From JAYPAN01 sp038123715 (GTDB taxonomy: Bacteria > Pseudomonadota > Alphaproteobacteria > RS24): 33,736 nucleotides of DNA. The stretch covers positions 1 through 33,736 of the forward strand of contig JAYPAN010000018.1 of NCBI GenBank assembly GCA_038123715.1. The letters run 5' to 3'. Position numbers and translations under genes: made by a program. This document shows, piece after piece, positions 30,982-33,736 of this stretch (positions are counted from its first letter, which is position 1; every line of letters begins with the position of its first letter). A model generated the notes under the pieces. The model was not told where the DNA came from and did no database searches. It saw only the letters and a program-made list of their open reading frames with translations.

Positions 30982-32249
30982 TGACGCCCCACCGTGGCGC
31001 GCAACAGCCGCCGCACGGCCAGCCAAACCGCCGGTATGACCAACACCACCAAGGCTGCCTTTATTGACCCTGCTCCCGGCGCAAAAGGCAAGGGCAGGCG
31101 CATCATCAGCCACAAAACCGGCTCAACCAGCAAATTAACTGCATAATAGCTTATCGCCACCACGGACACGCCTTCAACGGTTTGCTGCAAGCGCAATTGA
31201 CGTTCCGAACCGCTATTCAGCGAATGCAGCAATTCGGCATTTTGCCGCTGCAAATCAAGCTCAATGCGGGTTTGCAGCACGGTTGACAATTTCTCCACCT
31301 GGTCGGCTAAATCATCGCGTTGGCGGGCGGTGGATTCATAAGTAGTAACAGCAGGGCCAAGCCGGCGCTCCAAAAATCCGCCAACCGAAATGCGCGCATC
31401 ATAGGCCGCCTCACCCAGCGAGGCCAAGCGCGCCTGCACTAGCCCCCAATAGGCAAAACAGGCATTGAAGCGAAAAGATGTGTCGCGCCAAATCTCCTCA
31501 AGCTCACCGGCCAGTTTCGACAATATCTGAAACCGTTCGCTGGCTTCGCTTTGATTGTCCAAATCGGGCGGGGCGGAAGGTATCATATCCGCAATTTCCC
31601 ACAACCTCTGCTGGGCGGCGCGCGCCACGGGCAGACCCAAAGCGGCAAAACAGCGATAAGTCTCGATTTCAAGCACTTGCAGTGACACGCGGCCAATATC
31701 GCGCGGGTCACAATCGGGCGCAAATTCCAGCAATATCTTTGTATGGCCGTCATCGGCGACACGAAAATTGAAATAGGCTGTTGCACGACCGCCTTCCAGC
31801 GCACTGGCACAGACCCATTGGCGCGCGGTTTGCGTGTTTCGGGCGCGCACATTGCAATCCACCGCCACCACAATATCGCCGCTAATGCCCGCCGTCCAAC
31901 CGGTCGGTAAAGCCGAAGCCAGCGATTGCGTGTCCTGGCTTTCTTCAATCAGCGTGATGGAGGTGAACTCGGTATGGCGTTCAATATTGACCCGCACATT
32001 ATGATAGACGCCGCGAATCAGCTTGCCCTGCTCGGCGACATCCCAATCCACCCCATCCAGCACAGCCGACAGCGCCGCCTGCACAGAGGCATAGGCCTCG
32101 CGGCCTTTCACACAGAGACGGAAAACCCGCGTCGGCAAGGAAAATTCGGGGAAAGGTCGGGCATTCAACTCGTCGGTAACTTCCGCCAACCGCCAGCGCG
32201 GCGCATCCCTGCCTCGCGTATCGTCAAATGGGCTGTCTTTCATCGTCAT
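30978..32249 (-). CDS. DUF3422 family membrane protein
   Basis: A 423-residue protein of the DUF3422 family, common in proteobacteria and of unknown function. The N-terminus has ELNARPFPEFSLPTRVFRL, the family's best mark, followed by ERHTEFTSITLI and later RVSLQVLEIETYRCFAALGLPVAR. Residues about 305-345 (RQRDDLADQVEKLSTVLQTR and on) look like a coiled coil. Two hydrophobic stretches lie at the C-terminus (about residues 355-385 and 395-412), so the protein is probably tail-anchored in the inner membrane with a large cytoplasmic part. ATG 32249 or ATG 32243 could be the start; no ribosome site is visible before either, and a promoter -10 lies only 6 bp upstream. Confidence 0.88.
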   Translation of the reverse strand: MTMKDSPFDDTRGRDAPRWRLAEVTDELNARPFPEFSLPTRVFRLCVKGREAYASVQAALSAVLDGVDWDVAEQGKLIRGVYHNVRVNIERHTEFTSITLIEESQDTQSLASALPTGWTAGISGDIVVAVDCNVRARNTQTARQWVCASALEGGRATAYFNFRVADDGHTKILLEFAPDCDPRDIGRVSLQVLEIETYRCFAALGLPVARAAQQRLWEIADMIPSAPPDLDNQSEASERFQILSKLAGELEEIWRDTSFRFNACFAYWGLVQARLASLGEAAYDARISVGGFLERRLGPAVTTYESTARQRDDLADQVEKLSTVLQTRIELDLQRQNAELLHSLNSGSERQLRLQQTVEGVSVVAISYYAVNLLVEPVLWLMMRLPLPFAPGAGSIKAALVVLVIPAVWLAVRRLLRATVGRH

Positions 32250-32560
32250 ATGCGAGAAATAGCCTGAAATGAGATTATTTCAATTATTGCAGCTAATCTT
32301 CAAAACTAGAAATAAGGCAATTAACCGATTTATGGATGCTATTTACCCGAAAAATATAGGCATTTGTTTTGTAATATAATCCTGGATTGGTCGAAATAAT
32401 TGGCGTTAGAAAAACGACACAATTCAGACAAAATGAGGCAGATGAGCTTTTTAGAGTTTACGAAGCGAACGGAAAGTAAAGATACCTATCGATACACCTT
32501 GGATTCAACGGGATGAAGCTATGGGGAACTAAATAAGTCGACTGATTTTTCGACTAACTG
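32250..32560. other. AT-rich stretch without a recognised gene
   Basis: This 311-bp stretch is clearly more AT-rich than the rest. It holds the DUF3422 promoter candidate, a perfect TATAAT at 32375-32380 (no -35 at a proper distance), and a small open frame from ATG 32433 (ATG 32442 also) to about 32516 encoding some 27 residues, MRQMSFLEFTKRTESKDTYR and on, which I do not recognise. Two inverted repeats lie at its right edge. It may be a remnant of a transferred segment together with the FkbM gene. Confidence 0.55.
32256..32283 (-). promoter_or_regulatory. Possible promoter giving a leaderless DUF3422 transcript
   Basis: On the minus strand, TTGAAA (32283-32278) and TATTTC (32261-32256) are 16 bp apart. 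The expected start, about 6-7 bp downstream, falls on or beside ATG 32249, and no ribosome site is present. Tentative, because the region is AT-rich and chance matches are likely. Confidence 0.35.
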
Positions 32561-32579
32561 TCAGTCCTGCGGACAGTTA
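32536..32579. repeat. Two adjacent inverted repeats at the 3' end of the FkbM gene
   Basis: AGTCGA at 32536-32541 pairs with TCGACT at 32550-32555 (8-nt loop). TAACTGTC at 32555-32562 pairs with GACAGTTA at 32572-32579 (9-nt loop) and includes the FkbM stop codon. No T-run follows in the direction of the gene, so it is not a standard terminator, though the two hairpins could slow polymerase or protect the 3' end. Confidence 0.55.
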
Positions 32580-33409
32580 AAAGCAAGAATGTCTGCGCTT
32601 CTTCCTGTAAGATGCGCATCCCGCCGTTCAAAAAATTCTGGTGACATCCCGTCCTTGTTGAAAACATATTTGTGGCTGTATGTTTCATTGATAAAGGCCA
32701 GAAACCTCTCTGCTTCTTCCTCACCATTATAGTCATAGCCAATCTCAGTGAAAACCGGCACACCTGAACCAGCAATTGCAACAAGCTGGCGAAGGCATAA
32801 TTCATCGAAGCCTTCGGCATCAATCCAACAAAAAGATATTTCCTCCGCCTTTGTATCAGCATCCATTAAAATATCTGCTAAAGGCTTTGTGCTCACATTT
32901 ATAACACCAGCCTCAGCGCGCGGCAGAAGGGAGTGGCCGCCATCGGAAAAGCCCTCATTCAAATATAAAGGCATGTCTCCTTTCACATCACTAACAGCAA
33001 CCATGACAGGAGTGACCGTTTTTTGAAAATCATTCAAGGCCAAATTCAGATTGAGAATTTTGAAATTTCGTGGCTCCGGTTCGACAGCGACAACATTTGA
33101 AAAACAACCGCTCATCATCATATATATGGTCTGTGTTCCAATATTAGAACCAATATCCAACGCAGTTTTCCCTTGTGTAAGACAATTGTGGTTTTTCAAA
33201 AGCTCAAGGGCCAACTCAACATCCGCCCGTTGCCATTCTCCGCGGACAAAAAGAGCCCTGCCAATGGTGCCAGAAGGGGAAAAGGCAATAACATGATCCC
33301 TTAATTGTCGTGCGATAATAATCGTATCGCTAGCCCGAAAAATCCGGAATAAACTCATTCTGATTTTTTTAAATGTTAGCAAAGACCCCAAAAATCGTCT
33401 TACTCGCAT
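32561..33409 (-). CDS. FkbM family methyltransferase
   Basis: A 282-residue SAM-dependent methyltransferase of the FkbM family, whose members O-methylate sugars, polyketides or other metabolites. The SAM-binding motif is LDIGSNIGTQTIYM (84-97), followed by the acidic strand end VVAVEPEP (Glu110). Mid-protein are KPLADIL and FCWIDAEGFDELCLRQL, the usual FkbM features. The gene is more AT-rich and uses more A/T-ending codons than its neighbours. ATG 33409 is chosen for GGAG ten bases upstream; ATG 33358 (MSLFRIF) is an alternative. It stands alone between two housekeeping genes with an AT-rich flank, which suggests horizontal transfer. Substrate unknown. Confidence 0.88.
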   Translation of the reverse strand: MRVRRFLGSLLTFKKIRMSLFRIFRASDTIIIARQLRDHVIAFSPSGTIGRALFVRGEWQRADVELALELLKNHNCLTQGKTALDIGSNIGTQTIYMMMSGCFSNVVAVEPEPRNFKILNLNLALNDFQKTVTPVMVAVSDVKGDMPLYLNEGFSDGGHSLLPRAEAGVINVSTKPLADILMDADTKAEEISFCWIDAEGFDELCLRQLVAIAGSGVPVFTEIGYDYNGEEEAERFLAFINETYSHKYVFNKDGMSPEFFERRDAHLTGRSADILAFNCPQD

Positions 33410-33476
33410 CTTTATGTGTCTCCGTTAATTGATCGGCAAAGCTAGACGATGACAGGCATGATTGCAACCTCGCCCC

Positions 33477-33505
33477 TTGCCCCACCCTTTACGACAGGCT
33501 AAAAG
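33477..33505 (+). promoter_or_regulatory. Possible promoter of argG
   Basis: TTGCCC at 33477-33482 and TAAAAG at 33500-33505 are exactly 17 bp apart, each with four of six consensus bases, and C precedes both hexamers. A start near 33512 would give a leader of about 17 nt that includes the GGAG at 33518-33521. No arginine-repressor box was recognised. Confidence 0.35.
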
Positions 33506-33528
33506 CGGATAGCAAGCGGAGCGAAAGC

Positions 33529-33736
33529 ATGAGCGAGAAAAGTGACATTCAAAAAGTAGTGCTGGCCTATTCGGGCGGTCTTGACACAAGCATTATCCTG
33601 AAGTGGTTGCAGGAAAGCTATGACTGCGAAGTGGTGACCTTCACCGCTGATTTGGGCCAGGGCGAGGAGTTGGAACCGGCCCGCGCCAAGGCCGAAATGC
33701 TCGGCATAAAAGAGATTTTCATTGAGGATTTGCGCG
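33529..33736 (+). CDS. argG: Argininosuccinate synthase (N-terminal part, cut by window edge)
   Basis: ArgG joins citrulline and aspartate with ATP to form argininosuccinate, the penultimate step of arginine synthesis. Only the first 69 codons are inside the window. The N-terminal ATP-pyrophosphatase P-loop AYSGGLDTSIILKWL (13-27) is diagnostic, and the next part, VVTFTADLGQGEELEPARAK, is the usual continuation. ATG 33529 has GGAG at 33518-33521, seven bases upstream. A possible promoter lies at 33477-33505. The gene starts 119 bp from the FkbM start, divergently. Confidence 0.96.
   Translation, partial: MSEKSDIQKVVLAYSGGLDTSIILKWLQESYDCEVVTFTADLGQGEELEPARAKAEMLGIKEIFIEDLR

Noticed and set aside
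32375..32380. Perfect TATAAT as a promoter for a gene in the AT-rich stretch
   Set aside because: No -35 lies at 15-19 bp and no gene starts downstream in that direction, so chance in AT-rich sequence is more likely.
32433..32516. Small open frame of about 27 codons in the AT-rich stretch as a gene
   Set aside because: The ribosome site is poor, the length is short and no known peptide is recognised; kept only as a description of the stretch.

Overview
The window looks like a scaffold from a compact alphaproteobacterial genome of moderately high GC, probably assembled from short reads because it carries a 100-N gap at 17374-17473. The lineage call rests on gene content and order: the ffh / dapF-mtaB-ftsY-ispZ block, a ccmA-B-C-D-G cytochrome c maturation cluster next to acnA, families largely found in alphaproteobacteria (DUF2794, DUF3422, IalB, DUF2332), and promoter-like sites close to CTTGAC-N17-CTATWT. 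No rRNA, tRNA, insertion sequence, prophage or CRISPR was seen.

Layout. (1) 1-5222: signal-recognition-particle GTPase ffh (leftward, cut by the window edge), then a rightward coupled run dapF, mtaB, ftsY, ispZ. (2) 5219-9740: a leftward run that reads, in transcription order, ccmA, ccmB, ccmC, ccmD, ccmG, a NUDIX hydrolase and a DUF2332 protein. (3) 9891-12605: aconitase. (4) 12615-17309: a leftward four-gene cassette (ATPase, ABC-2 permease, GldG-like auxiliary protein, DUF4340 protein) resembling the Gld-type ABC systems of unknown substrate. (5) 17310-17742: a gene-free stretch with the assembly gap, flanked by an exact 55-bp duplicate, and a 15-bp tandem repeat. (6) 17743-18907: DUF2794 protein and a BI-1 family membrane protein converging on a bidirectional terminator. 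(7) 19006-23060: the ybbP-ybbA ABC genes divergent from a tesA-like SGNH esterase. (8) 23112-25022: aldo/keto reductase, pterin-4a-carbinolamine dehydratase and a DUF4864 protein. (9) 25031-28465: SDR dehydrogenase, EamA transporter, quinone oxidoreductase and an RNA methyltransferase. (10) 28462-32249: orphan ECF sigma factor, IalB-family secreted protein, rlmN and a DUF3422 membrane protein. (11) 32250-33409: an AT-rich patch with a FkbM methyltransferase. (12) 33529-end: start of argG.

Most of the region is housekeeping: co-translational membrane targeting (Ffh/FtsY), RNA modification (MtaB, RlmN, SPOUT enzyme), cytochrome c biogenesis, TCA cycle, and lysine and arginine synthesis. Genes are packed very tightly, with start/stop overlaps inside operons and most tail-to-tail junctions overlapping or within 10 bp. 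The least understood part is the four-gene Gld-like ABC cassette. I did not find convincing evidence of a wholly new system; the best leads are that cassette, the sigma factor without an adjacent anti-sigma gene, the foreign-looking FkbM patch and the gap region.
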